Shown here: in pieces, positions 55,895 through 63,576 of the stretch
Layout: each line of letters starts with the position of its first letter
Position numbering within the stretch: the first letter of the stretch is position 1
NCBI GenBank assembly: GCA_016215625.1
Contig: JACRIW010000110.1
Coordinates: forward strand, 1-64,000
Direction: 5' to 3'
Source: Candidatus Eiseniibacteriota bacterium
Lineage (GTDB): Bacteria > Eisenbacteria > RBG-16-71-46
DNA: 64,000 nt
Program-made: the position numbers and the translations under genes
The notes under the pieces: generated by a model
Database searches by the model: none
What the model was told of the DNA's origin: nothing
Seen by the model: the letters and a program-made list of their open reading frames with translations, nothing else

Positions 55895-57269
55895 CGAACG
55901 CTCGCTGCGCTTCTCCATCGGCGAGTGGGCGCGCGACGAAGGCTACACCCCGCTCGAGGCGGCCGGAGGGCGCGAGGCGCTCGAAGCCATCCGCGAGCAG
56001 GGCGTGGACGCGGTGCTGCTCGACCTCAAGCTCGGGGACGAGGACGGCCTCAAGCTCCTGAAGCAGATCCGCGAGATCGACGCCGCGGTGCCGGTCGTCA
56101 TGCTCACCGGGCACGGCACGGTCGAGCACGCGGTGCGCGCGATCAAGATGGGCGCGTACGACTTCATGCTGAAGCCGCCGGATCTCGACCACCTCGGCGT
56201 CGTGCTCGAGCGCGCGCTCGAACACGCGCGGCTCCGCCGCGAGGTGGATCACCTGCGCGCGAGCACGCGCAGCGCGCAGCCGATCGTCGGCGACAGCGAG
56301 ACGCTCAAGAAGGCGCTGCAGCGCCTCGAGCGAGCGGCGAAGAGCGGCACGTCCACCGTGCTCATCCGCGGCGAGACGGGATCGGGCAAGGAACTCATGG
56401 CGCGCTACCTCCACGACAAGAGCGCGCGCGCCGCGGGGCCGTTCATCGAACTGAACTGCTCGGCGATTCCCGAGCAGCTGCTCGAGAGCGAACTCTACGG
56501 CCACGAGCGCGGCGCGTTCACGGACGCCAAGCGCTTCAAGAAGGGACTCTTCGAACTCGCCGACGGCGGAACGCTGTTCCTCGACGAGATCGGGGAGATG
56601 GCGCCGCAGCTGCAGGCGAAGCTGCTGCGCGTGCTCGAGACGCGCACGTTCCGCCGCGTGGGCGGACACGCCGACATCACCGTGGACGTGCGCGTGGTGG
56701 CGGCGACGCACCGCGACCTCTCGAAGATGGTCGCCGAGGGGCGCTTCCGCGAGGACCTCTACTTCCGCCTCAACGTCGTGCCCGTCGAGATCCCGCCGCT
56801 GCGCGAGCGCAGCGGGGACGTGGCGACGCTCGCGGAGCATTTCGTCGCGCGCTTCTGCCGTGAACTCGGCCGCACGGCCGTGCGCATCGATCCTCGCGCC
56901 GCGGAACTCATGAAGACGTACGCCTGGCCCGGCAACGTCCGCGAACTGAAGAACGTCATCGAGCGCGTCGTGCTGCTCGAAGCCGAGGACGAGATCCTGC
57001 CCGAGCACCTGCCCGCCGAGATGACGCGCGGCGCGGCCGGAGCCGCGGGCGCGGGCGCGAGCGCGACCACCTCCACGCCGTTCCCACCCGGCGTGGTGCG
57101 CCCGCTCGCGGAGATCGAGAAGCTCGCGATCGTGCACGCGCTCGGCGTGTGCGACGGCAACAAGACCAAGGCGGCCGGGCTGCTGCAGATTTCCCGCCAG
57201 ACCCTGCGGACGAAGCTCAAGGAATACGCCCTGGGTGACGATGCCGAGGAGGCCGGCGAGGGGGCCTAG
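55833..57269 (+). CDS. NtrC/FleR-like sigma-54-dependent response regulator (478 aa)
   Basis: Receiver domain (residues 17-130: LLIVDDERSLRF, phospho-Asp in VLLDLKLGDED, Lys in MLKPP), AAA+ domain (about 145-385) with Walker A GETGSGKELMA, sigma-54 contact loop GAFTDA in place of the common GAFTGA, Walker B GTLFLDEIGEM and the arginine finger region LRERSGDV, then an Ala/Gly-rich linker and a Fis-type HTH (GNKTKAAGLLQISRQTLRTK). The ATG at 55833 lies inside the kinase gene; an ATG at 55851 is possible. It likely activates the sigma-54 promoter at 57554. Confidence 0.92.
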   Translation: MGNGDSMTRAQNAQTLLIVDDERSLRFSIGEWARDEGYTPLEAAGGREALEAIREQGVDAVLLDLKLGDEDGLKLLKQIREIDAAVPVVMLTGHGTVEHAVRAIKMGAYDFMLKPPDLDHLGVVLERALEHARLRREVDHLRASTRSAQPIVGDSETLKKALQRLERAAKSGTSTVLIRGETGSGKELMARYLHDKSARAAGPFIELNCSAIPEQLLESELYGHERGAFTDAKRFKKGLFELADGGTLFLDEIGEMAPQLQAKLLRVLETRTFRRVGGHADITVDVRVVAATHRDLSKMVAEGRFREDLYFRLNVVPVEIPPLRERSGDVATLAEHFVARFCRELGRTAVRIDPRAAELMKTYAWPGNVRELKNVIERVVLLEAEDEILPEHLPAEMTRGAAGAAGAGASATTSTPFPPGVVRPLAEIEKLAIVHALGVCDGNKTKAAGLLQISRQTLRTKLKEYALGDDAEEAGEGA

Positions 57270-57326
57270 GGCTCCCCAGGACCGACCAAGAAGCAATCGA
57301 ACCGCCCCGGAGGCGGTGCGAGGTTA

Positions 57327-57358
57327 GGCGGCCGGACCCTTCCCGGGGTCCGGCCGCC
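57327..57358 (+). terminator. terminator of the NtrB/NtrC pair
   Basis: Perfect 12-bp stem GGCGGCCGGACC / GGTCCGGCCGCC with an eight-base loop, preceded by a 6-bp hairpin ACCGCC-ccgga-GGCGGT at 57301-57317. The gap 57270-57622 contains these hairpins, the sigma-54 promoter and nothing else supportable. Confidence 0.7.
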
Positions 57359-57553
57359 GCCATGTCGCGGAGCGCCCTGCCGCGGAATCTTGAGCCGTTT
57401 TTCGCCCGTGACCACCGCCCGGGCTCGCGCTCGTGCCCGCGGCGAACTCGCCATTTGCGAGTGCCTTGCCCGGTTCGGGCCGTTTGACCCCGCGAAGCCG
57501 CCCGGCTGCCCCGAGCCCATCGGACCGCCCGCCCCGGTGCGCCGGACGATGTG

Positions 57554-57569
57554 TGGCACGCGTGCTGCA
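57554..57569 (+). promoter_or_regulatory. sigma-54 promoter (-24/-12)
   Basis: TGGCACG (57554-57560), four bases, CTGCA (57565-57569): the full -24 element and 4/5 of the -12 element of TGGCACG-N4-TTGCA, with exact GG-N10-GC spacing. Transcription would begin near 57580, about 43 bases before the receiver gene at 57623. A sigma-54 activator gene ends 285 bases upstream. Confidence 0.75.
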
Positions 57570-57622
57570 AAACACTGCCGCGTCACACCACCCCCGACCC
57601 TCATCACGGAGCCCGACGCGCC

Positions 57623-58021
57623 ATGAGCCACATCCTGATCGTCGAAGACGAACCGACCACCGCCTGGGCGCTCGCCGAGGGGCTGTCGGACGACGGATTC
57701 ACGATCGACACCTTCCGTTCGGCGGAAGAGGCGCTCGTGTGGCTGCGTGACGGTTCGAGCGACCTGGTGATCTCCGACCTGCGTCTCCCGGGCATGAGCG
57801 GCCTCGAGCTGGCGAACAAGCTTCGCCGCGGCCGCAACGCCCAGCCCGTCATCCTCGTGACCGCCTACGGCAACCCCGGCTCGCCGGCGGAGCTGAAGCG
57901 CGCGGGCGTGACGGACGTGTTCACGAAGCCGTTCCTCATCGACGAACTCCGCCGCGCGGTCCGCGGCGCCATCGCCGGCGCGAGCGCTCGCCGCCGCCCG
58001 GCCCTGCGGAAGGCCGCCTGA
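57623..58021 (+). CDS. single-domain response regulator (132 aa)
   Basis: CheY-like receiver with no output domain: acidic pocket ILIVEDEPTT, phospho-Asp in LVISDLRLPGMSG (near residue 53), Thr in ILVTAYG, Lys in VFTKPFLIDEL, and an Arg/Ala-rich tail. First gene of the sigma-54 operon. GGAG 11-14 bases before the ATG at 57623. It may receive phosphate from one of the kinases in this island. It is closer to NtrC-type receivers than to chemotaxis CheY. Confidence 0.87.
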   Translation: MSHILIVEDEPTTAWALAEGLSDDGFTIDTFRSAEEALVWLRDGSSDLVISDLRLPGMSGLELANKLRRGRNAQPVILVTAYGNPGSPAELKRAGVTDVFTKPFLIDELRRAVRGAIAGASARRRPALRKAA

Positions 58022-58022
58022 G

Positions 58023-58277
58023 ATGAAGCGCATCGTTCCCTCCGTCGAAAACCTGCCGGCCCGCGTGCGGGTGTCGGCCGCGATCGAGAAGCTCGCCGAC
58101 CGCGAGCGCCAGGTGCTCGCGCTGCTGCTGCTCGAACGCCTCACGCCGCTCGAGGCCGCCGGCGCGCTGCGCCTGAGCGTCCGCCAGGTCGAGGCGAGCT
58201 TCGCGCTCGCCGTCGAATCCATCCGCGAAGAGTCGGCCGCCGGCCGTTCCTGGAACTCGATGCGGAGGGCGTCGTGA
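58023..58277 (+). CDS. sigma-70 region 4-like HTH protein (84 aa)
   Basis: Contains LADRERQVLALLLLERLTPL followed by EAAGALRLSVRQVEASFALA, which follows the pattern of sigma factor region 4 (LPxxERxVLxLxxxExLxxxEIAxxLxxSxxxVxxxxxxA). No region 2 is present, so it cannot be a complete sigma factor; it may be a DNA-binding co-regulator or sigma antagonist. One base separates it from the receiver gene; its stop overlaps the next GTG by four bases. Function is not known. Confidence 0.6.
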   Translation: MKRIVPSVENLPARVRVSAAIEKLADRERQVLALLLLERLTPLEAAGALRLSVRQVEASFALAVESIREESAAGRSWNSMRRAS

Positions 58278-58504
58278 ACTTCTCCACCCCGATGACGGCT
58301 TCGGCCGACGCGTCGCGCCGCATGCCGGCGAGCGTGTCCGCCCGCCTCGACGCCGCGGACGCCGCGGTCTCCTCGCTGCGCGAGGAGCAGCGCCGCCTCG
58401 AGCGTCTCGGCTTCGAGCTGCCGCTCGCGCGCTGCCACCAGCAGCTGCGTTACTGGTCGTTCGTACGCGCCATCTGCTCGCTGCCGCGCGAGGTCCGCTC
58501 GTGA
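58274..58504 (+). CDS. small hypothetical protein with short coiled-coil (76 aa)
   Basis: Not recognised. Residues about 20-45 (ARLDAADAAVSSLREEQRRL) can form a coiled coil, followed by ARCHQQLRYWSFVRAICSLP. GTG start and stop both overlap neighbouring genes by four bases, which supports translation. It occupies the place where flhF would normally lie before flhG, but no GTPase motif is present. Confidence 0.55.
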   Translation: MNFSTPMTASADASRRMPASVSARLDAADAAVSSLREEQRRLERLGFELPLARCHQQLRYWSFVRAICSLPREVRS

Positions 58505-59394
58505 GCCGCCGTCCGAACGTGAAGCTCGTGCCCGTGCAGGGCTCGGTCGCGCCGCAGGCGCAGCCGGAGCATCCGGCCCAGCTCGGCCGTCCGCGCGTCC
58601 GCACGATCGTCGTCACCAGCGGCAAGGGCGGCGTCGGCAAGAGCAATCTCGCGGCGAACCTCGCGCTCGCGCTGGCCGAGCGCGGCGCGCGCATCGTGCT
58701 CGTGGACGGCGACCTCGCGCAGGCGAACCTCGACATCCTGCTCGGCGTGCATCCGCGCTACGACCTGCAGCACGTGCTGTCGGGCCAGAAGACGATGGAC
58801 GAGATCGTGGTGAACGGACCTGCCGGCGTGAAGCTGGTGCCCGCCGCCTCCGGCGCGCCCGAGCTCGCCGAGATCGACGACTTCCGCCGCGAAGCGCTGC
58901 TGCGCGCGCTCGGCACGGTGGACGAGCACGCCGACCTCATGATCATCGACACGGCGTCCGGCGTGTCGCGCCAGGTCACCGAGTTCTGCCGCCTCGGCCA
59001 CGAAGTGCTCGTCGTGACGACGCCCGAGATGCCGGCGTTCTCCGACGCGTACGCCCTCATCAAGCTCCTGCAGAAGCAGGGCGGCCTGAATCACGCGCCG
59101 CGCCTCGTCGTGAACATGACCACGGGCGACGAGGAAGCCGACGACACCGCGCACCGGATCAAGCTGGTCGCCCGGCGTTTCCTGGGCTTCGAACTCGAGT
59201 GCGCCGGCACCGTTCCCTTCGACCCGTCCGTCGCGCGCGCCGTCCGCGCGCAGGAGCCGGTCGTCACCGCCTTCCCGAAGTCCCCGGCCGCCGCGGCCTA
59301 CCGCGCGCTCGCCGCCCGGTTGTGGAAGCCCGTCACCACCGGTCCCGCCCTTCGTGAAGAGTTTCCGCAGCAGTCCCAGCGCCTCGAAGCCTAG
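58501..59394 (+). CDS. flhG: FlhG/FleN/YlxH-like MinD-family ATPase (297 aa)
   Basis: Deviant Walker A TSGKGGVGKSNLAANLA near residue 40, LVDGDLAQANLDILLG, IIDTASGVSRQV and VNMTTGDEEADDTAHRIKLV are typical of FlhG, which limits flagellar number and placement. The DQAxxLR motif with which FlhG activates the GTPase FlhF is not seen in the first 35 residues, matching the absence of flhF. ParA-type positioning of another structure is possible. It precedes fliA, as in many flagellar operons. Confidence 0.82.
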   Translation: MSRRPNVKLVPVQGSVAPQAQPEHPAQLGRPRVRTIVVTSGKGGVGKSNLAANLALALAERGARIVLVDGDLAQANLDILLGVHPRYDLQHVLSGQKTMDEIVVNGPAGVKLVPAASGAPELAEIDDFRREALLRALGTVDEHADLMIIDTASGVSRQVTEFCRLGHEVLVVTTPEMPAFSDAYALIKLLQKQGGLNHAPRLVVNMTTGDEEADDTAHRIKLVARRFLGFELECAGTVPFDPSVARAVRAQEPVVTAFPKSPAAAAYRALAARLWKPVTTGPALREEFPQQSQRLEA

Positions 59395-59407
59395 GAGGAG
59401 CATCCCC

Positions 59408-60274
59408 ATGCCCCGCGCCGCCACGCCCGCCCGTTCGACCAAGTCGTCCTCCGCCACCGCCGTCGCCACCCGTCCGTCGCGTCCCGCGCTGAAGGTCGTC
59501 GCCGGCACGAAGGCCGCTCCGGCTTCCACCGTCACCGGCACCCCGATCACGTACAACAAGAACGACCTGCTCAAGCGGTTCGCGCCGCTCGTGCGCCACG
59601 TCGTCGAACGCGTCGCCGCGACGCTGCCGCGCAACGTGGATCACGAGGACCTGTACTCGGCCGGCGTGCTCGGCCTGCTCGACGCCCACGCCAAGTTCGA
59701 CACGGGCAAGGGCGTGAAGTTCGAGACGTACGCGGTGTGGCGCATCAAGGGCGCCGTGCTCGACCAGCTGCGCGCGCTCGACTGGGCGTCGCGTTCCATG
59801 CGCCGCAAGGCGCGCAACCTCGACGGCGTCACGCGCAAGCTCGACCAGAAGCTCGGCCGCGCGGCGTCGGAAGAGGAAGTGGCGCGCGAGCTGAAGATGT
59901 CGCGCGAGGACTTCTACCGCCTGCTCGACCACGTCCGTGGCGCCGTGCTCGTGTCGCTCGACGAGAGCCGCAGCAACGACGGCGACGACCAGGGAACGCT
60001 GGCCGACCATCTCGCGGACCCGAACGCGCTCGATCTCGAGTCGCGCCTCGAGGAGCAGCAGCAGCGCCTCACGCTCCTCCAGACGATCGACCTGCTCCCC
60101 GAGCAGGAGCGCCTCGTGGTCGCGCTCTACTACTACGAGCACCTCACGCTGAAGGAAATCGGCCGCACGCTGGGCATCAGCGAATCGCGCGTCTCGCAGG
60201 TCCACACCCGCGCGATGTCCCGCCTGAAGCTCCGCCTGCAGAAGGCCATGACGCTCCAGGAAGAGGCGGCGTGA
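59408..60274 (+). CDS. fliA: RNA polymerase sigma-28 factor FliA/WhiG family
   Basis: Region 2 (LVRHVVERVAATLPRNVDHE, DLYSAGVLGLLDAHAKFDTG, KFETYAVWRIKGAVLDQLRA), the family hallmark LDWASRSMRRKARNLD in region 3 and region 4 (LLPEQERLVVALYYYEHLTL, KEIGRTLGISESRVSQVHTR) are complete. 288 residues with a 45-residue Ala/Thr-rich N-terminal extension longer than usual. AGGAGGAG precedes the ATG at 59408. Expected to read promoters with GCCGATAA -10 elements, one of which lies upstream of mglA in this window. Confidence 0.92.
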   Translation: MPRAATPARSTKSSSATAVATRPSRPALKVVAGTKAAPASTVTGTPITYNKNDLLKRFAPLVRHVVERVAATLPRNVDHEDLYSAGVLGLLDAHAKFDTGKGVKFETYAVWRIKGAVLDQLRALDWASRSMRRKARNLDGVTRKLDQKLGRAASEEEVARELKMSREDFYRLLDHVRGAVLVSLDESRSNDGDDQGTLADHLADPNALDLESRLEEQQQRLTLLQTIDLLPEQERLVVALYYYEHLTLKEIGRTLGISESRVSQVHTRAMSRLKLRLQKAMTLQEEAA

Positions 60275-60660
60275 CCGTGCAGCGACGGGACGAACAGGCG
60301 CCCTGGCAGGTCCTGCACCGCACGCTCGAGGAACACCTCGAGGCGCTGCGGGCTCGAGGGGACGCGGCAGCCGCCGCCGAACTGCACACCATCGTCGACC
60401 GGTGGTGGAACGAGCAGCAGGAGTGGGACGCACGGATGGCCGACGTGCTCACCGTGCATCACGAGATCAACAACGCCCTGGTGGGCGTCCGAGGCAACGC
60501 ACAACTTCTCCTCATGGGCCCCGCGGGCCAGATGACCGGCGTCCGCGAACGGCTGGAGGTGGTACTTCGTGAGTCGAGCCGAATCCAGGAAGCGGCAGGC
60601 CGTCTCCGAGAGCTCAAGTCGAGCCTCGGTGGCCAAGCTCCCCATTCGCGCGCCGCGTGA
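60271..60660 (+). CDS. HisKA-like domain protein without ATPase domain (129 aa)
   Basis: Residues about 60-120 (VLTVHHEINNALVGVRGNAQ, VRERLEVVLRESSRIQEAAG) match the dimerisation and phospho-acceptor domain of histidine kinases with an H-box HHEINNAL, but no HATPase domain follows. GTG start overlaps the fliA stop by four bases. It could act as a phosphotransfer protein or a kinase inhibitor for the hybrid kinase at 61645. The 3' end is overlapped by the GGDEF gene by 92 bases; frames differ, so it is not simply a frameshifted kinase. Confidence 0.6.
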   Translation: MTVQRRDEQAPWQVLHRTLEEHLEALRARGDAAAAAELHTIVDRWWNEQQEWDARMADVLTVHHEINNALVGVRGNAQLLLMGPAGQMTGVRERLEVVLRESSRIQEAAGRLRELKSSLGGQAPHSRAA

Positions 60661-61627
60661 GGCGGGCGTGACGGCGGCGGCGAGCCACGCCGTCCCGAAC
60701 CAGCGCAAGGGTGATCCCCGCGGCGTCGACGTTCCGCGCGGGGCCGACCGTCGCGCCGCTTCGGGCTGCCTCTGGGACGCGTGCGCGGCGATCCTCGCGT
60801 CGCAGGCGGACGAGCAGGCTCTCGTGCGCGCGCTCGATTCGCTGCTCGCGGCGTTCGAGTGCGAAGGCGTCTCGCTGCACGTGATCGGGCCGCAGGGCAA
60901 GCTCGAGCCGTGGTGCGCGCGCGGCGAGTGGGAAAGCGCTCCGGGCGACCTGCGCGAATGCATGGGCGTACCGCTCTTCCGCGGCCGCGAACGCGTCGGC
61001 GCGCTCGACCTGCGTGCGCGCAAGGGCCAGCGCTGGACGCCGGAGCAGCTCGCGCTCGTGCGCACCGCTTCCGGCGCGCTCGGCGCCGCGCTCGGCTCGC
61101 GCCTCGAACTCGACCGCCTGCGTCGCGCGCCCGGTCGCGACCCCGTCACGGGGCTGCCGGACTCGCGTTCGTTCCACCAGCGGCTGCTCGAGGAGTTCGG
61201 CCGTTCGCAGCGCACCGGCCAGCCTCTCGCGGTGGTGACGCTCGACCTCGACCTGTTCGCCGGTGTGAACACCAAATACGGCCGTGAGACCGGTGACGCG
61301 GTGCTCGCCGAGTGCGCGCTCGTGCTCAAGGTCGCGCTGCGCGACGGCGATCTCGTGGCCCGCCTCGGCGGGGACGAGTTCGGCGTGATTCGTCCCGACT
61401 GCGACCTCGCGCCCGGGCGGCGCCTGGCGGAGCGCCTGCGCCGCGCCGTCGAGGAACATCGCTTCGCACGCGTGGGCGCGCTGTCGTGCTCGGCCGGCGT
61501 CGCCGCCAGCCCGCGCGACGGACTCGATCCCACCGAACTGCTTTCCGCCGCCGAGCAGGCGCTCGGCGTGGCGAAGAAGTCGGGCCGTCACCGCACCGCG
61601 GCGGCGGGACCGGCGCACACGCACTAG
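60569..61627 (+). CDS. GAF-GGDEF diguanylate cyclase-like protein (352 aa)
   Basis: GAF-like domain about residues 70-185 (ASQADEQALVRALDSLLAAF, CMGVPLFRGRERVGALDLRA) and a GGDEF domain (about 195-345) with DPVTGLPDSRSFHQRL, LDLDLFAGVNTKYGRETGDA and the active site LVARLGGDEFGVI. The motif is intact, so it could make cyclic di-GMP. GTG at 60569 has GGAGG nine bases upstream; a later in-frame GTG at 60668 would avoid the long overlap with the preceding gene. Confidence 0.85.
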   Translation: MSRAESRKRQAVSESSSRASVAKLPIRAPREAGVTAAASHAVPNQRKGDPRGVDVPRGADRRAASGCLWDACAAILASQADEQALVRALDSLLAAFECEGVSLHVIGPQGKLEPWCARGEWESAPGDLRECMGVPLFRGRERVGALDLRARKGQRWTPEQLALVRTASGALGAALGSRLELDRLRRAPGRDPVTGLPDSRSFHQRLLEEFGRSQRTGQPLAVVTLDLDLFAGVNTKYGRETGDAVLAECALVLKVALRDGDLVARLGGDEFGVIRPDCDLAPGRRLAERLRRAVEEHRFARVGALSCSAGVAASPRDGLDPTELLSAAEQALGVAKKSGRHRTAAAGPAHTH

Positions 61628-61644
61628 AGGAACACGAGGCCCCC

Positions 61645-63363
61645 ATGACCGATCCTTCGCCCATGGACGAGCACGGCGGCGCCGCGGCGTTCGCGCCCGA
61701 CGCTCCGCCCGCGCGCGTGCTCGTCGTCGAGGACGACGAGACCGTCGCGGAAGTGCTGCGCGAGGTGCTGCAGGACCAGCCCTACGACCTGCGCTTCGCG
61801 AGCAGCGCCGAACTGGCCATGCGCGCCATCGCCGAGGCGCAGCCGGACCTCATCCTCACGGACATCAGCCTTCCCGGGCAGTCCGGACTCGAAGTCATGC
61901 GGCAGGCGCGTGCGATCGATTCGGAAGTGGCCGTGATCCTCATGACCGGCTACGCCTCGGTGCAGACCGCGATCGACGCGCTGCGCCAGGGCGCGGACGA
62001 CTACGTCACCAAGCCGTTCGACGACATCGCCGACCTGCCCGTCATGGTCGAGAAGCGCCTGCGCAACCGCCGGCTCAAGGCGGAGAACCGCGCGCTCGTC
62101 GAGCGCCTGCGCCGCCACGAGCAGGAACTGCGCGAGAAGGTCGAACTGGCCACCGGGCAGATGAACGCGCTCTACCGCGTCGCGATGGAGATCGGCGCCG
62201 ACCTCGAGCTGCAGCCGCGACTCGCGCGCATCGCCGCGACCGCCGCGCAGTTCGCGCACGCGGACGCCGCGGTCGTGTACCTGCACCAGGAGTCCACCGC
62301 CGAACTGCGCCCGGCCGCGGCGCACGGCGTCGAGATCGCGATGGGAGAGGACGGCGCGCCGGCGGTGCCCCCCGGCGCGGGGGCGGTGGGGATGGCCGCG
62401 TTCCAGCTGTCGCCCGTGCGCGCGCGTACCGAGGACGGCGGCGTGCCGCTGCCCGGGACGCCGTGGACCGGTCCCGAGGTGCTCGCGATCCCGATGTCGC
62501 AGGGCGGCCAGCCGACGGGCGTGATGGCGGTGAGCCGCCGCGAAGGTGCGTTCACGACCGAGGACCAGGAGTTCCTGTCGCTCTTCGCGTCGCAGGCCGC
62601 GGTGCAGATCAGCAACTCGCAGCTCTTCGAGCACACGAAGTCGCTCGACCGGCTGAAGTCCGACTTCGTCGCGGTCGTCTCGCACGAGATCCGCACGCCG
62701 CTCACGTCGGTCAAGGGCGCGCTCGAACTGCTGAGCGACGAGCGCTACTTCCAGAACAACGACCAGCAAGTGAAGCTGCTCACGATCGCGCACGCGAACG
62801 CCGAGCGGCTGCTGCTGCTCATCAACGACATCCTCGACTTCTCGAAGCTCGAGGCCGCGTCGCTGCCCATGTCGATCGAGCGCATGCGTCTCGAGCCCGT
62901 CGTACAGCAGGCCGAGCAGCACCTGCGCATGCTCATCGAAGAGCGGCGCATCATGCTCGAGGTCGCTCTGGCGGACGACCTGCCGGACACCATGCTCGAT
63001 CCGCACCGCATCGCTCAGGTGCTCTCGAACCTCATGTCGAACGCCATCAAGTTCTCTCCGCCGGGCGGGCGCGTGATCGTGCGCGCCGAATCGCTCGGGC
63101 ACGAGGTGAGGGTCTCGGTGCGCGACCACGGCGAGGGCATCACCGCGGCGGACATCCCGAAACTGTTCCGCAAGTTCCAGCAGATCGATTCGGGTTCGAC
63201 GCGCAAGGTCGGCGGCACCGGTCTCGGACTCGTGATCAGCAAGGGCATCGTCGAACAGCACGGCGGCCGCATCGGCGTGGACAGCACGCCGGGCGAGGGC
63301 AGCACGTTCTGGTTCACGCTGCCGGCGGCGGTCGAAGGCGTGCAGGGCGAACGCGCCGCCTGA
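61645..63363 (+). CDS. REC-GAF-HisKA-HATPase hybrid kinase (572 aa)
   Basis: N-terminal receiver (about 23-145: VLVVEDDETVAEVL, phospho-Asp in LILTDISLPGQSG, Lys in YVTKPFDDI), short coiled coil, GAF (about 170-330), HisKA with phospho-acceptor in VVSHEIRTPLTSVKG, and HATPase (LSNLMSNAIKFSPPGGRVIV, VRDHGEGITAADIPKLFRKF, GGTGLGLVISKGIVEQHGG). No membrane segment, so a cytosolic kinase whose input is a phosphorylated receiver. GAGG-type site before ATG 61645. Last gene of the sigma-54 operon before a terminator. Confidence 0.9.
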   Translation: MTDPSPMDEHGGAAAFAPDAPPARVLVVEDDETVAEVLREVLQDQPYDLRFASSAELAMRAIAEAQPDLILTDISLPGQSGLEVMRQARAIDSEVAVILMTGYASVQTAIDALRQGADDYVTKPFDDIADLPVMVEKRLRNRRLKAENRALVERLRRHEQELREKVELATGQMNALYRVAMEIGADLELQPRLARIAATAAQFAHADAAVVYLHQESTAELRPAAAHGVEIAMGEDGAPAVPPGAGAVGMAAFQLSPVRARTEDGGVPLPGTPWTGPEVLAIPMSQGGQPTGVMAVSRREGAFTTEDQEFLSLFASQAAVQISNSQLFEHTKSLDRLKSDFVAVVSHEIRTPLTSVKGALELLSDERYFQNNDQQVKLLTIAHANAERLLLLINDILDFSKLEAASLPMSIERMRLEPVVQQAEQHLRMLIEERRIMLEVALADDLPDTMLDPHRIAQVLSNLMSNAIKFSPPGGRVIVRAESLGHEVRVSVRDHGEGITAADIPKLFRKFQQIDSGSTRKVGGTGLGLVISKGIVEQHGGRIGVDSTPGEGSTFWFTLPAAVEGVQGERAA

Positions 63364-63389
63364 GCGTCACGGCGGCAGGGAAGTGCGAG

Positions 63390-63421
63390 GCGGGCGGTCA
63401 CCCCACGTGGCCGCCCGCTTT
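63390..63421 (+). terminator. terminator of the sigma-54 regulatory operon
   Basis: 12-bp stem GCGGGCGGTCAC / GTGGCCGCCCGC (one G-U pair), loop CCCAC, then TTTCG, 26 bases after the kinase stop. Confidence 0.75.
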
Positions 63422-63488
63422 CGCGTGCGCGGGAGCGTGCGCCGGCGGGCGGGAGCGCGCGGGAGGGCGGCACGATCGCTCGCGGAGC

Positions 63489-63516
63489 TTGACCCTGCGG
63501 CGCGCGCGCGCGTAAC
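63489..63516 (+). promoter_or_regulatory. candidate promoter of the last gene
   Basis: TTGACC (63489-63494, 5/6) and TAACTT (63511-63516, 3/6) separated by a 16-base alternating GC-rich spacer. It lies 60 bases ahead of the ATG at 63577. Confidence 0.4.
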
Positions 63517-63576
63517 TTGCGCACCGTCACGCGCAGGACGCGCGCAGACTTGCCGCCCCTCCCACTCCGACCCCTC

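Noticed and set aside
60271-61627. One frameshifted histidine kinase made of the HisKA fragment and the GGDEF gene
   Set aside because: The downstream gene encodes GAF-GGDEF, not an ATPase domain, so joining the frames would not restore a kinase.
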